Positions 1-7,264 of a stretch of DNA of 23,339 bases are shown here, piece by piece. Origin of the DNA: a virus. The translations under genes were made by a program, and so were the position numbers. The stretch lies in the IMG/VR virus record IMGVR_UViG_3300042905_003458, positions 1-23,339 of that record; one strand, written 5' to 3'. The notes beneath the pieces were generated by a model that was not told the DNA's origin, made no database searches, and saw nothing but the letters and a program-made list of their open reading frames with translations. Position 1 is the stretch's first letter; each line of letters opens with the position of its first letter.

Positions 1-107
1 TCAGTGTATCAATTCATACTTAAGTCATTGAAAACAAACAGGAACGGCTTGCAACACTTCCTGCAACACCGTGATACACCAATCGCTAAAATATCAGGGG
101 AGGGGTG
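1..107. other. AT-richer non-coding leader upstream of the small terminase
   Basis: This leader is visibly richer in A and T than the rest of the window. It holds an 8-bp inverted repeat, GTGTATCA (4-11) and TGATACAC (72-79), and a direct repeat GCAACAC at 51-57 and 63-69. A weak sigma70-like promoter can be drawn with TTGCAA (49-54) and GATACA (73-78), 18 bases apart, but the match to consensus is poor. The purine-rich run at 96-105 is the ribosome binding site of the next gene. The segment could be a late promoter with an operator or simply the end of an upstream intergenic region; nothing to the left is visible. Confidence 0.35.
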
Positions 108-509
108 ATGGGGCGAAAACCTGGGGCGCTGAACCGCAAGACGACGATGATGCTGCCGATGCTCGAGGCGCTGGGCTATCGCGATCCGGCGCATGTGCTG
201 GGCGAATATGCCAGCATGCCGGAGGCGCGGCTGAAGAAGCTGATGAGCAGCGAGGCCGGCCGCGCGGCGGTGGCGGCCCGGCTGAAGGCTGCCTCCGAGC
301 TCATGCCCTACTGCCACGCGAAGATGGCCGTGAAGGTGGACCTGGGCGGCGAGCTGCCGATCTTCCACATTCTGGGCGACCGTGACCAGATCGAAGAAAA
401 TCAAGGGGTTGCGGCTCCGGTGATCGAGCATGTCGGACAGCAGCCGGTCGGACGGGAGGGCGATCTATTTGAAACCGCTCAGCAATCTGGAGAAAAAACG
501 GATGATTGA
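108..509 (+). CDS. Probable terminase small subunit (DNA-packaging protein)
   Basis: A 133-residue basic protein that precedes the large terminase gene, the usual place for the small subunit that recognises the packaging site and regulates the motor. ATG at 108 is chosen over the in-frame GTG at 105 because the ribosome binding site AGGGGAGGGG (96-105) overlaps the GTG. The N-terminus is Lys/Arg rich (GRKPGALNRKT), followed by a predicted helical region and a segment reading ELMPYCHAKMAVKVDLGGEL. That last segment resembles the C-terminal part of small terminase-like proteins in alphaproteobacterial podophages, where a PYxHxK motif is common. No diagnostic helix-turn-helix is obvious by eye. 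The acidic tail ends in GEKTDD. Identification rests mostly on position and general character, so another small DNA-binding phage protein is possible. Confidence 0.55.
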   Translation: MGRKPGALNRKTTMMLPMLEALGYRDPAHVLGEYASMPEARLKKLMSSEAGRAAVAARLKAASELMPYCHAKMAVKVDLGGELPIFHILGDRDQIEENQGVAAPVIEHVGQQPVGREGDLFETAQQSGEKTDD

Positions 510-716
510 AAATCAGCGGTTCGCCGCGTGGTCGACCACGGCCTGCCCGGCGCCGGCAGTCTGCGTGCCCCGCGGCTGGCCCGAGGCCCCCGGAAAGTGC
601 CCCCCCCCTGCCCCCTATAGGGGTGCCCGTTCTCACAGGGTTCAGCTTTGGGAGGCCTCTCAGGGCTTTGGAGGCCGGAACCATAAATTTGGGCTCCGGG
701 GTCCGGGGGGCCGGGC
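510..716. other. GC-rich non-coding gap with palindromes and repeats; candidate packaging (cos/pac) site
   Basis: This 207-bp gap between the two terminase genes is the largest interruption in an otherwise overlapping operon. It holds three perfect palindromes: CGTGGTCGACCACG (527-540), CCGGCGCCGG (547-556) and CCCCTATAGGGG (612-623). It also has an imperfect direct repeat, GCTTTGGGAGGCC (645-657) and GCTTTGGAGGCC (665-676), and ends in dense G runs. Reading frames through it give Pro/Arg/Gly-rich products without coding character. Packaging sites are classically found in or near terminase genes, so a cos or pac element is a reasonable inference, but a transcriptional regulatory element cannot be excluded. 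Confidence 0.35.
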
Positions 717-2357
717 ATGAGCGTGGCGGTTGGGGGCGATGACCGCTTCGAGGGCATGACGGCGGAGGAGATGGCGCAACTCCATGAGGTGGATGCGGCG
801 CCGGACGTGACGACATGGGTGCCGCCGGGGCCGGTGAGCCGGGCCTTCTTCAATGACGACGTGTCGCGCATCCTTCCCTTCATGGGTCCGGTAGGTGGGG
901 GCAAGACGTCAACCTGCATCATGAAGCGCCTGCGCATGGCCTCGCTGATGCCGCCTGACAGCGAGGGCTGGCGGCGGGATTACCTGGTGGTGATCCGCGA
1001 CACCTATCGCTCGGCCGCGAAATCAACACTCGTCTCGTGGCAGGACTGGCTGCCCAAGACGCTGGCGGGCTCGACCTGGACGGGCGGCGATGACCGGCCC
1101 GTGACCCATGTGGTGCGCGGTGCGCTGCCGGACGGAAGCAAGTTCGAGGCGACCACCGAGGTGGTGGGGCTCAACGGCAACCGTGTCGAGGCGGTGATGC
1201 GCGGCAAGCAATTCTCGTCGGCCTGGATCAACGAGGCATCGGACCAGCCGCGCGATGTGCTGAGCTATGTGATGCAGCGTCTGGGGCGCTTCCCGAAGAA
1301 ATCCAGCCTCAACGGCAAGGAGCCTTTCGCCCAGCTGATCATGGATTTCAACGCGCCGGACAATGACCACTGGCTGAAAGAGGTTTGCCTTGAGAAGCCG
1401 CTGCCGGGCCTGACCTTCTATGCCCAGCCCGCCGCCATGCTGCGCCACGGCCAGGGGGATGACCGGCGCTATGTGATCAACCCCATGGCCGAAAACATCA
1501 AGGCGCTGCCGTCCAATTATTACCAGAACATGTGCGCCACCGAGGAAGACTGGTACATCCGCCGCTTCGTCATGAACGAGTGGGGCTACAGCCGCGATGG
1601 GCTTCCCGTTTATGCCGACTACTTCGATGAGAAGCTGCATGTGGCGCGCGCGCCGTTGCGGCCTGACCTTTCCCGCCCGGTGATGATCGGCATGGACGGC
1701 TCGACGGCGGGCTTGCGGCCGGCGGCGGTTCTGGCGCAGCAGACGGGCGAGGGCGGGCTGCGGGTGCTGCGCGAGATCGTGCCGGGGCAGGGCTATGGCG
1801 CGGCACGCTTCGCCGAGCTGGTGGCGGCGGAAATCGGCTCAAGCTTCGCCGGGGTTCCGGGTGTCGCGGCGTGGTCTGACCCGGCGGCGCAATATGGCGG
1901 CGACCGCGAAGGCGGGCAACTCAGCTTCTGCGACATTGTGGGCATGATCCTGGGCGTGCCGGTGCAAATCCCCTTCAACGGCTCGAACGAGATCGGCCTG
2001 CGCTTGCAGGCGGTGAAGAACGAGTTGCGGCCCGGTGGCTTGCGGCCGGCGCTGATGATCGACCCTTCCTGCCGGATGCTGATCCGGGGCTTTGCCTCCA
2101 ACTATCGCTTCAAGAAGCGGCCCCCCAATTCGGCCACGCCCTGGGACGTGGTGCCCGACAAATCGACGCCATCGGCTGACGTGCATGACGCGCTGCAATA
2201 TCTGGTGGGCGGGCTGCGGGGCATGCGGGGCGTGATGAACCAGGCGGCAGGCGGCTGGAGCGGCGGCGCGGGCTGGGCCAGCCAGCAGAAAGACCGGCCC
2301 AAGGGACCCTGGGGACGGGCCGGAACGGCGCGTGATTTCGACGTGACGAAGATCTGA
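717..2357 (+). CDS. terL: Terminase large subunit (packaging ATPase and nuclease)
   Basis: A 546-residue motor protein that pumps DNA into the prohead and cuts the concatemer. The ATPase half shows a Walker A loop GPVGGGKTS (residues 57-65) and a Walker B-like FSSAWINEAS (166-175) with probable catalytic E173. The nuclease half shows the spaced acidic residues expected of an RNase H-like fold: D327 in IGMDGS, D388 in WSDPAAQYG and D491 in SADVHDALQYL. The length is close to T7 gp19 and related podoviral terminases. ATG 717 has no clear ribosome binding site; an in-frame ATG at 756 preceded by GAGGG is a plausible alternative and would remove 13 residues that precede any recognisable motif. 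The stop overlaps the next start as TGATG. Confidence 0.95.
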   Translation: MSVAVGGDDRFEGMTAEEMAQLHEVDAAPDVTTWVPPGPVSRAFFNDDVSRILPFMGPVGGGKTSTCIMKRLRMASLMPPDSEGWRRDYLVVIRDTYRSAAKSTLVSWQDWLPKTLAGSTWTGGDDRPVTHVVRGALPDGSKFEATTEVVGLNGNRVEAVMRGKQFSSAWINEASDQPRDVLSYVMQRLGRFPKKSSLNGKEPFAQLIMDFNAPDNDHWLKEVCLEKPLPGLTFYAQPAAMLRHGQGDDRRYVINPMAENIKALPSNYYQNMCATEEDWYIRRFVMNEWGYSRDGLPVYADYFDEKLHVARAPLRPDLSRPVMIGMDGSTAGLRPAAVLAQQTGEGGLRVLREIVPGQGYGAARFAELVAAEIGSSFAGVPGVAAWSDPAAQYGGDREGGQLSFCDIVGMILGVPVQIPFNGSNEIGLRLQAVKNELRPGGLRPALMIDPSCRMLIRGFASNYRFKKRPPNSATPWDVVPDKSTPSADVHDALQYLVGGLRGMRGVMNQAAGGWSGGAGWASQQKDRPKGPWGRAGTARDFDVTKI

Positions 2358-2833
2358 TGCGCCTCGCGATCCACCAGCCCGCCACGCAAGTGGACCTGGC
2401 GGCCTGCCTGCCCGGCACCACCTTGCAGCTATGGGCGCTGGCCAAGGTGCAACTGCGGCTAGGCCCCAGCTGGGCGGCGCGGACGGCGGACGGCGCGGCG
2501 CTGATGTGCGGGGGTTACATCTATCGCGATGATGAGACCTGTGATGCCTGGTTCCTGGCTGCACCGGCGGCGGCCCGGCACATGCTGAAAATCATCCGGG
2601 CAATCCGCTTGACGGGCATTCCGGCCCAATACAGTCGCGCCATCACATTTGTCTCGACCCCGGAGGGCCGGAGGATCGCGGCGGCGTGTGGCTACCGGCG
2701 CATCGCGGTGCGCCCAGATGGAATGGAGGTTTTCGTCTATGAGCGGACTTTTGGGCGGCAACAATCAGGCAGACAAGATGGCCAAGCTGCAGAAGCAGCA
2801 GGCGGAAGCGGCGCAGCGCCGCGCCATGGCTGA
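2357..2833 (+). CDS. GNAT-fold-like virion assembly protein, T7 gp13-like
   Basis: A 158-residue protein that starts within the terL stop codon. Its body has the strand-helix-strand pattern of GNAT-type folds: DGAALMCGGYIYRDD, a Trp-rich DAWFLAAP segment, a long basic helix, then a strand reading AITFVSTPEGRR, IAAACGYRRI and a final EVFVYER. T7 gp13 and its relatives, needed for internal virion protein assembly, share this layout of glycine-rich strand, WFV/WFL segment and final FxLF strand. A canonical acetyl-CoA loop (R/QxxGxG/A) is not seen, so enzymatic activity is doubtful. The last 30 or so residues (GRQQSGRQDGQAAEAAGG) are low-complexity and are written over the start of the next gene in another frame. 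The gp13 link is inferred from pattern, not alignment. Confidence 0.6.
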   Translation: MRLAIHQPATQVDLAACLPGTTLQLWALAKVQLRLGPSWAARTADGAALMCGGYIYRDDETCDAWFLAAPAAARHMLKIIRAIRLTGIPAQYSRAITFVSTPEGRRIAAACGYRRIAVRPDGMEVFVYERTFGRQQSGRQDGQAAEAAGGSGAAPRHG

Positions 2834-2945
2834 AATGGCCCGGCAGCAGGCCGAGGCTGACCAGGCCAAGGCGGCGGGCGGACGCAAGCGCGGGCGGTCC
2901 ATGCTGACTTTCCTCGGCGCTGACGGCCAGGCCACGCTGGGCTGA
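2739..2945 (+). CDS. Small basic coiled-coil protein, T7 gp7.3-like tail assembly protein
   Basis: A 68-residue protein starting at ATG 2739, supported by GGAGGT at 2725-2730 with eight bases of spacing. The frame is open further upstream but only that start has a good site. The N-terminus MSGLLGGNNQ is followed by a Gln/Ala/Lys-rich helix (about residues 11-46) of coiled-coil character, then GGRKRGRSMLTFLGADG. The C-terminus resembles that of T7 gp7.3, which also ends with GRKK-type basic residues and a Ser/Leu/Gly tail and also lies directly upstream of the portal gene. Proteins of this layout are common just before podoviral portals. The gene overlaps the previous coding region by 95 bases in a different frame. 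The role in tail assembly is inferred from this analogy. Confidence 0.6.
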   Translation: MSGLLGGNNQADKMAKLQKQQAEAAQRRAMAEMARQQAEADQAKAAGGRKRGRSMLTFLGADGQATLG

Positions 2946-2947
2946 GC

Positions 2948-4522
2948 ATGGATTATCAGGCGATCAAGGCCCGCCGCGCGGCGGCGCTGGGCGCGAAGCT
3001 GGCCTTCAAGCCGCTGCTCGACGAGGCCTTCGAGTTCGGCATTCCTTACCGGAAAGGAACCAGCGAAACCGGCGAAGGCGAGAAGCGCGTGAACCGCGTC
3101 TATGACGCCACGGCCATGGAAGCCTCGCTGCGCTTCGCCGGGAAATTCGCGCGCGACATCTTCCCGCCCGGCTTCTTCGCCATCGAACCAGGCAAGTGGC
3201 TGCCAGACGACACGGTGAAGGAAGAAATCCGCAAGCAGGTGGCGCCCGTCACCAAGGTGGTGGACACGTTCTTTCTCTCGGGCGAATGGGAGCAGGCCAA
3301 GGCCGAAATGGGCATTGACCTGTGCGCGGGCAACACCGCGCTTCTGGTGCTGAAAGGCACTCAGGCCAAGCCCTGCCGTTTCGTGGTGGCCCCCATGGAC
3401 GAGATCATGTTTGAGAATGGTCCGTTCAATGACATCACCGGCGTGTTCTGGGAGCGGAAATGGCCGCTGCGCGCCATCGCCGAGGAGTTCCCGAACGGTA
3501 AGTTTTCCGATGAATTGCGGCAGCGCATAGACAAGACGCCCGAAGGCACGATCACGCTCTATCAGGACACGGTGTGGGACAAGAAAACCAGCCGCTGGGT
3601 GCGTCATGCCTGGTGTGACGGTAATCAGGACATGATCATCGAAACCACCACGAGCCGCACCTGCCCATGGGTGACGCCGCGCTATTTCCGCGTGCCAGGC
3701 GAAGTCTATGGCCGGGGCGTGCTGATGCTGGCCATGCCGGCGATCCGCACGCTGAACGTGGCGCAGAAGATCATGCTTCAGGCGGCGGCCATTGCCATGC
3801 TGGGCATTTACACGGCAATCGATGATGGCGTGTTTAACCCCGATAATAGCCCCTTGCAGCCGGGCGTGTTCTGGAAGGTGGCGCGCAATGGCGGGGTGCT
3901 GGGGCCAAGCGTGATGCGCTTTCCGGACCCGCGCATCGACCTTGCCGGCATCCCCATCGACAAGCTTCAGATGCAAGTGAAAAGCGCCATGAACGACAAG
4001 GCGCTGCCGCCCGACACCGGCGCGGTGCGGAGCCCCACAGAGATCATCGAGCGGGTGAAGCAGATCGCCTTTGATGACGTTGGCGCTTTCGGGCGGCTGG
4101 TGCATGAGGGCGTGGTGCCGCTGGTGAAGCGCTGTGTGGAAATCGCCTATGACCTTGGGCTGCTGGGCCGCGAGATCAACATCGATGATTTCATATTGCG
4201 GGTGGAAGTGCGCTCGCCCATGGCCATGGCGCGCCAGCAGATGCGCAGCGAGAGCATCATGCAGTATTTCCAGATCGTGACAGCGGTTTATGGCGACAAT
4301 CCGCAGATGGTGGACCAGATGGTGCATCGCGACAAGGCGCTGGCGCATGTGGCCGAGGCGCTGATGGTGCCGGAGGATGTGCTGGTGACGACAAGCGAAC
4401 GCGAGAAGATTGCCGAGGCGCAGGCCCAGGCGCAAACCGCCCAGATGGTGGCCAGCGCGGCCATGGCGGCGCCGGAACAGGCGGTGGCGGCGGCAGAAGC
4501 CGCGGGAGGCATGGCATCATGA
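2948..4522 (+). CDS. Portal protein (head-to-tail connector, T7 gp8-like)
   Basis: A 524-residue protein, near the 536 residues of T7 gp8, that forms the dodecameric ring at the capsid vertex through which DNA enters and leaves. Family hallmarks are visible: VNRVYDATAMEASLRFAGKF and DIFPPGFFAIEPG near the N-terminus (compare the yDSTa...ltPp pattern of connectors), then GEVYGRGV at residues 251-258 followed by MPAIRTLN, the signature of head-tail connecting proteins. Residues from about 440 form a helical, Ala/Gln-rich C-terminal region (AEAQAQAQTAQMV) that would make the crown or barrel inside the head. It starts two bases after the previous stop and its end overlaps the next gene by ATGA, consistent with coupled translation. 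Confidence 0.93.
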   Translation: MDYQAIKARRAAALGAKLAFKPLLDEAFEFGIPYRKGTSETGEGEKRVNRVYDATAMEASLRFAGKFARDIFPPGFFAIEPGKWLPDDTVKEEIRKQVAPVTKVVDTFFLSGEWEQAKAEMGIDLCAGNTALLVLKGTQAKPCRFVVAPMDEIMFENGPFNDITGVFWERKWPLRAIAEEFPNGKFSDELRQRIDKTPEGTITLYQDTVWDKKTSRWVRHAWCDGNQDMIIETTTSRTCPWVTPRYFRVPGEVYGRGVLMLAMPAIRTLNVAQKIMLQAAAIAMLGIYTAIDDGVFNPDNSPLQPGVFWKVARNGGVLGPSVMRFPDPRIDLAGIPIDKLQMQVKSAMNDKALPPDTGAVRSPTEIIERVKQIAFDDVGAFGRLVHEGVVPLVKRCVEIAYDLGLLGREINIDDFILRVEVRSPMAMARQQMRSESIMQYFQIVTAVYGDNPQMVDQMVHRDKALAHVAEALMVPEDVLVTTSEREKIAEAQAQAQTAQMVASAAMAAPEQAVAAAEAAGGMAS

Positions 4523-4896
4523 GCACTGACGCTTCAAATGGCGGCACCAGCATTGACGTTTCAATCAGCGACCTGATGGCGGGGCTTGGCGGTGACGCCA
4601 CGCTCAGAGACCTGTTCTCGCTCACCGATGACCGGGTGAAGGCGCTGAACATGGCGCGGCAACTGAAGGATGCGCAGCGCAAGCCGGTGGCCGCCGCCGT
4701 GGCGCGGGTGCTGGCGAGTGATGACGGCAAGGTGCTGTTTCAGGCGCTGCTGGACATGACGTTCCGCAGCCATGCGGATGTGGCGGGCATGGGCCTGCCA
4801 TCCGATATCGCGCTGCAACAGCTGGTGGCGGAGAACGCGCGCAAGGAACTCGTGGTGCAGCTGGTGAAGCTGGCCCGGGAAGGGGTGGCGGAATAG
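4519..4896 (+). CDS. Bbp19-like small phage protein
   Basis: A 125-residue protein lying between portal and scaffold and overlapping the portal stop by ATGA. The central part reads VARVLASDDGKVLFQALLD, then LVAENARKELVVQLVKLAR near the end. This matches the layout of proteins related to Bordetella phage Bbp19: a short helix, a tpdGrxvL motif, a variable loop, then an R-rich helix that closes with a hydrophobic stretch. Such proteins are often encoded between portal and scaffold in podophages; their function is not established. The N-terminal 30 residues are Ser/Gly/Asp rich and probably flexible. Assignment is by pattern memory plus position. Confidence 0.6.
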   Translation: MSTDASNGGTSIDVSISDLMAGLGGDATLRDLFSLTDDRVKALNMARQLKDAQRKPVAAAVARVLASDDGKVLFQALLDMTFRSHADVAGMGLPSDIALQQLVAENARKELVVQLVKLAREGVAE

Positions 4897-4928
4897 GCCG
4901 CCGCCCGCAAATCAAGAGGCAATGAACC

Positions 4929-5765
4929 ATGGCAGATGAACAAGCCCCGCCGCCAGGTGGCGGACAGCAAATACCGCCGCCAGGCAGCGCGGGTGGCACG
5001 GGAGAAGGTGCGGGTGGCGCAGGCGGCACGGGTAACACGGGTGGCGACTTGCCCGTGTGGAAGACGCTGGGCATTCCTGAGCACATGCTGAAAGACAGCG
5101 CCGAAGCCACGCTGGCGGAAGTCTATAAGGGCTTTCGCGGTTTTCAGGAAAAGCAATCGGCTCAAGGGCCGGTTGGCAAATCGGCGGATGACTACAAGTT
5201 CGAATTCGCGGATGAGATCAAGCCGTGGTTCGGCAATGCCGATGACCCGGCCCTGGCCAATTTCCGCGCGGTGGCGCACAAGTTCGGGCTGCCGGTGAAG
5301 ACGGCAAACGCCATTCTGAACGAGGTGTTTGGCCCGCTCGCCAAGGACGGCAAGCTGCCAAAGCCCTATTCGCCGCAGGCCGAGCTGGACGCCATGGCCA
5401 AGATGCTGGGAAAGACCGGGGCCGAAGCCGCCCCGGCCATCGAACAGGCGCAGACCGAACTGCAGGCCTGGGCCGCCAACACCGGCCAGCAATTGAAGCT
5501 GACGGAAGACGAGCAGATCGAGCTCGAAAGCCTGTTGCTCAATGCCTCGGGCTTCGGGCTGCTGCGCAAGCTGCAAGGGGCGGGCGGCGGTGACGGTTTC
5601 CGGCTGGGTGGCAAAACTCCTGGCGCGCTGACACGCGCCGAGCTCGAGGCGATGCAGAATGACCCGCGCTTTGATCCGGCCTCCTCGAGATTCGATAAGG
5701 CCTTCCGCCAGCGCTATGAGGATGGCTGGCGCGCGCTGCCGCTGGAGCAGCTGAACCGCCGCTGA
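4929..5765 (+). CDS. Scaffolding (capsid assembly) protein, T7 gp9-like
   Basis: A 278-residue acidic protein directly upstream of the capsid gene, preceded by AGAGG about nine bases before ATG 4929. The first 40 residues are a flexible Pro/Gly-rich stretch (PPPGGGQQIPPPGSAGG). The rest is predicted to be mainly helical with many Glu, Lys and Gln, including KSADDYKFEFADEIKPWFG, which recalls the (P)edYeF motif of phage scaffold proteins. The C-terminus (SSRFDKAFRQRYEDGW) is basic and aromatic, as expected for the helix-loop-helix that contacts coat protein. Length and position match T7-type capsid assembly proteins, which direct shell formation and are then lost from the head. Confidence 0.85.
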   Translation: MADEQAPPPGGGQQIPPPGSAGGTGEGAGGAGGTGNTGGDLPVWKTLGIPEHMLKDSAEATLAEVYKGFRGFQEKQSAQGPVGKSADDYKFEFADEIKPWFGNADDPALANFRAVAHKFGLPVKTANAILNEVFGPLAKDGKLPKPYSPQAELDAMAKMLGKTGAEAAPAIEQAQTELQAWAANTGQQLKLTEDEQIELESLLLNASGFGLLRKLQGAGGGDGFRLGGKTPGALTRAELEAMQNDPRFDPASSRFDKAFRQRYEDGWRALPLEQLNRR

Positions 5766-5790
5766 TTGCCCCCAGCGTGCCGGAACAGCC

Positions 5791-5820
5791 GGGCCGGATG
5801 CCTTGACGGGCATCCGGCCC
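5791..5820 (+). terminator. Perfect 12-bp hairpin between scaffold and capsid genes
   Basis: GGGCCGGATGCC (5791-5802) pairs perfectly with GGCATCCGGCCC (5809-5820) around a six-base loop TTGACG. The following sequence is GATTAGTTT, a broken T-tract, so termination would be partial at best. It lies 25 bases after the scaffold stop and 130 bases before the capsid start. It could act as an attenuator, or as an RNA end stabiliser that sets the scaffold-to-coat ratio. Confidence 0.65.
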
Positions 5821-5949
5821 GATTAGTTTCCACGCCCAGGCACGGGGGCGGACCTCCGCCGCCGCCGGTTTACCTTACCAGGCCCGGCTTCGCGGCAAGT
5901 CTATCCAACCCGGTGATGAACAGAACCCTCATCAACGGAGACAATCCAA

Positions 5950-6822
5950 ATGACTATTCAGGCCGATGCACATTATGTGCAGCAGTACAACAGCCGCGTC
6001 ACCCACATCTACCAGAACAAGGGCTTTCTTCTGAAGGGCATGTTCATGCCCGAGAACAAGATTGAAGGCTCGACGGCCTATTGGCCGATCCATGGTTCCA
6101 CCGTGGCCCGCAAGAAGCAGCGCCACATTCGCGCCAGCGAAGGCAACATCGCCAAGTCAATGCGGAGCGCCACGCTTCAGACCTGGGAAACCTTCGATTA
6201 CGTCGGCCAGTTCGACATGGTGCGCCAGACGGTGAACGAGAAGGAAAGCCTGCAACAGGCGGGCGCCATGGCGCTGGGCCGCGCGGTGGACCAGGAACTG
6301 ATGGACCTGCTGAACGCCAATGCGCCGACAGCGGGAAACAGCTGGCTCGACACCGGCGCGGCCGCGCTTGGCCTCGATCAGGTGATGCTGCTGATTGCCC
6401 GCTTCATGGGCAACGCGAAGATCCCGGCTGACGGGCAAATCTACGGCGCGCTGAATGCCCTGGCCTGGCAGCTGCTGAGCGGCTTCAAGCAGTTTTCGAG
6501 CTCCGATTATGTGGGACCCGACCTGCCATTCCGCCAGCGGACGCAGGCCAAAACCTGGAACTTCGTGAATTGGGTGCTGCTGCCGGATGATTACTTCCCG
6601 GTGCCGGCGGCTAACCGCGCGGACCTGTTCCTGTGGCACAAGCCCGCCGTGGGCTGGTGCGACAATGTAGGCGAAAACCTGCGCAGCACCTTCGCCTGGG
6701 ACAACGGCTATGGCGAATGGTCACTCCGGCAGGAAGCCGAAGGCGCCGCGGTGTGCCTGCTGCCCGAAGGCCTGGCGCGGCTGCGCATCAAGACCGACGT
6801 CTCTGCCATCGCGCTCAACTAA
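5950..6822 (+). CDS. Major capsid protein (HK97-fold, podoviral type)
   Basis: A 290-residue protein immediately after the scaffold. ATG 5950 has GGAG at 5937-5940, nine bases upstream. The sequence has the expected features of a compact HK97-type coat: an N-terminal arm (ADAHYVQQYNSRVTHIYQ), a segment STAYWPIHGSTVARKK, and the long spine-helix region QTVNEKESLQQAGAMALGRA followed by VDQELMDLLNA. This last pattern (x-A-x-A-L-G-R-A-x-D) recurs in many phage coat proteins. The C-terminal part is rich in beta strands. At 290 residues it is shorter than T7 gp10A (345), which may be why a separate small protein follows. It is bracketed by hairpins, fitting a gene that must be expressed at the highest level. 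Confidence 0.88.
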   Translation: MTIQADAHYVQQYNSRVTHIYQNKGFLLKGMFMPENKIEGSTAYWPIHGSTVARKKQRHIRASEGNIAKSMRSATLQTWETFDYVGQFDMVRQTVNEKESLQQAGAMALGRAVDQELMDLLNANAPTAGNSWLDTGAAALGLDQVMLLIARFMGNAKIPADGQIYGALNALAWQLLSGFKQFSSSDYVGPDLPFRQRTQAKTWNFVNWVLLPDDYFPVPAANRADLFLWHKPAVGWCDNVGENLRSTFAWDNGYGEWSLRQEAEGAAVCLLPEGLARLRIKTDVSAIALN

Positions 6823-6832
6823 CGCCTCGTGA

Positions 6833-6857
6833 CCGGGCCGCCATGACGGCGGCCCGG
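6833..6857 (+). other. Perfect 10-bp hairpin after the capsid gene
   Basis: CCGGGCCGCC (6833-6842) pairs with GGCGGCCCGG (6848-6857) around the loop ATGAC. It begins ten bases after the capsid stop. No T-tract follows, so it is not a classical intrinsic terminator; a 3-prime stabilising structure for capsid mRNA or a processing site is more likely. Confidence 0.5.
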
Positions 6858-6891
6858 CGCCTGCCCTCAATTCAAACCGGAGAACACTTCT

Positions 6892-7170
6892 ATGCCATTC
6901 GACGTCAAAGGACTGAACCGCCTCTATCAGCTGGGCACCAGCGGAACGCTGCAGCCCACGAATTTCTGGGGCTACGTGACCGCCGATGCGCACGCCACCA
7001 TCATTGCGGCCAACTATTTCAACGCCCAGGCGCAGCACATGCGGGTGGGCGACATCATTCTGGCCACCACGGCCATCGGCGGCACGCCGCTGGCGCGCAT
7101 GTATGTGGTGACAGCGGTGACCGCGACCACCGTGACCATCGCCGCCGTGACAGGCGCCGGCTGGACGTAA
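6892..7170 (+). CDS. Small beta-rich protein, candidate head decoration protein
   Basis: A 92-residue protein one gene after the coat protein, with CCGGAG at 6877-6882 as ribosome binding site. After an N-terminal MPFDVKGLNRLYQLG it reads TNFWGYVTADAHATIIAANY, then FNAQAQHMRVGDIILA and a Thr/Val-rich strand ending (VVTAVTATTVTIAAVTGAG). The aromatic-TxDAxATI...YFNxxxxxxxVGDxIL layout recurs in short proteins encoded directly after the coat gene of many phages. They are thought to bind the outside of the head, but no function is demonstrated here. The gene sits between two hairpins and would be transcribed with the coat gene. A head fibre or another minor structural role is also possible. Confidence 0.6.
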   Translation: MPFDVKGLNRLYQLGTSGTLQPTNFWGYVTADAHATIIAANYFNAQAQHMRVGDIILATTAIGGTPLARMYVVTAVTATTVTIAAVTGAGWT

Positions 7171-7177
7171 CGAGATC

Positions 7178-7207
7178 GCGCCGCCCGTACTCATGGCCGG
7201 GCGGCGC
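7178..7207 (+). other. Perfect 10-bp hairpin upstream of the main terminator
   Basis: GCGCCGCCCG (7178-7187) pairs with CGGGCGGCGC (7198-7207) around a ten-base loop. It lies directly before the stronger hairpin at 7214-7242, so the two form a tandem structured element after the decoration gene. Confidence 0.5.
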
Positions 7208-7213
7208 GGACGG

Positions 7214-7247
7214 CCGGAGCGGCCCGGCCTCGGCCGCTCCGGTTTTT
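7214..7247 (+). terminator. Strong intrinsic terminator after the capsid/decoration genes
   Basis: CCGGAGCGGCC (7214-7224) pairs perfectly with GGCCGCTCCGG (7232-7242) around a seven-base loop and is followed at once by TTTTT (7243-7247). This is a textbook factor-independent terminator. It separates the head genes from the tail genes and lies only 17 bases before the start of the tail adaptor gene, so downstream genes need read-through, antitermination or another promoter. Confidence 0.85.
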
Positions 7248-7264
7248 CATAGGCCGGAGGACAC

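Noticed and set aside
9-431. A 140-codon minus-strand frame at the left edge
   Set aside because: It is antisense to the small terminase and has no start signal or domain; the plus-strand gene has a strong ribosome binding site.
430-742. Two short plus-strand frames across the terminase gap (430-720 and 506-742)
   Set aside because: The translations are Pro/Arg/Gly-rich, lack convincing ribosome binding sites and follow the palindromic GC-rich bases; non-coding is more likely.
2765-4435. A 556-codon open frame on the minus strand
   Set aside because: It is antisense to the portal gene, which has clear family motifs; the product is His/Arg-rich and not recognisable.
4740-5813. A 357-codon open frame on the minus strand
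   Set aside because: It is antisense to the Bbp19-like and scaffold genes, runs through the scaffold terminator and has no recognisable motif.
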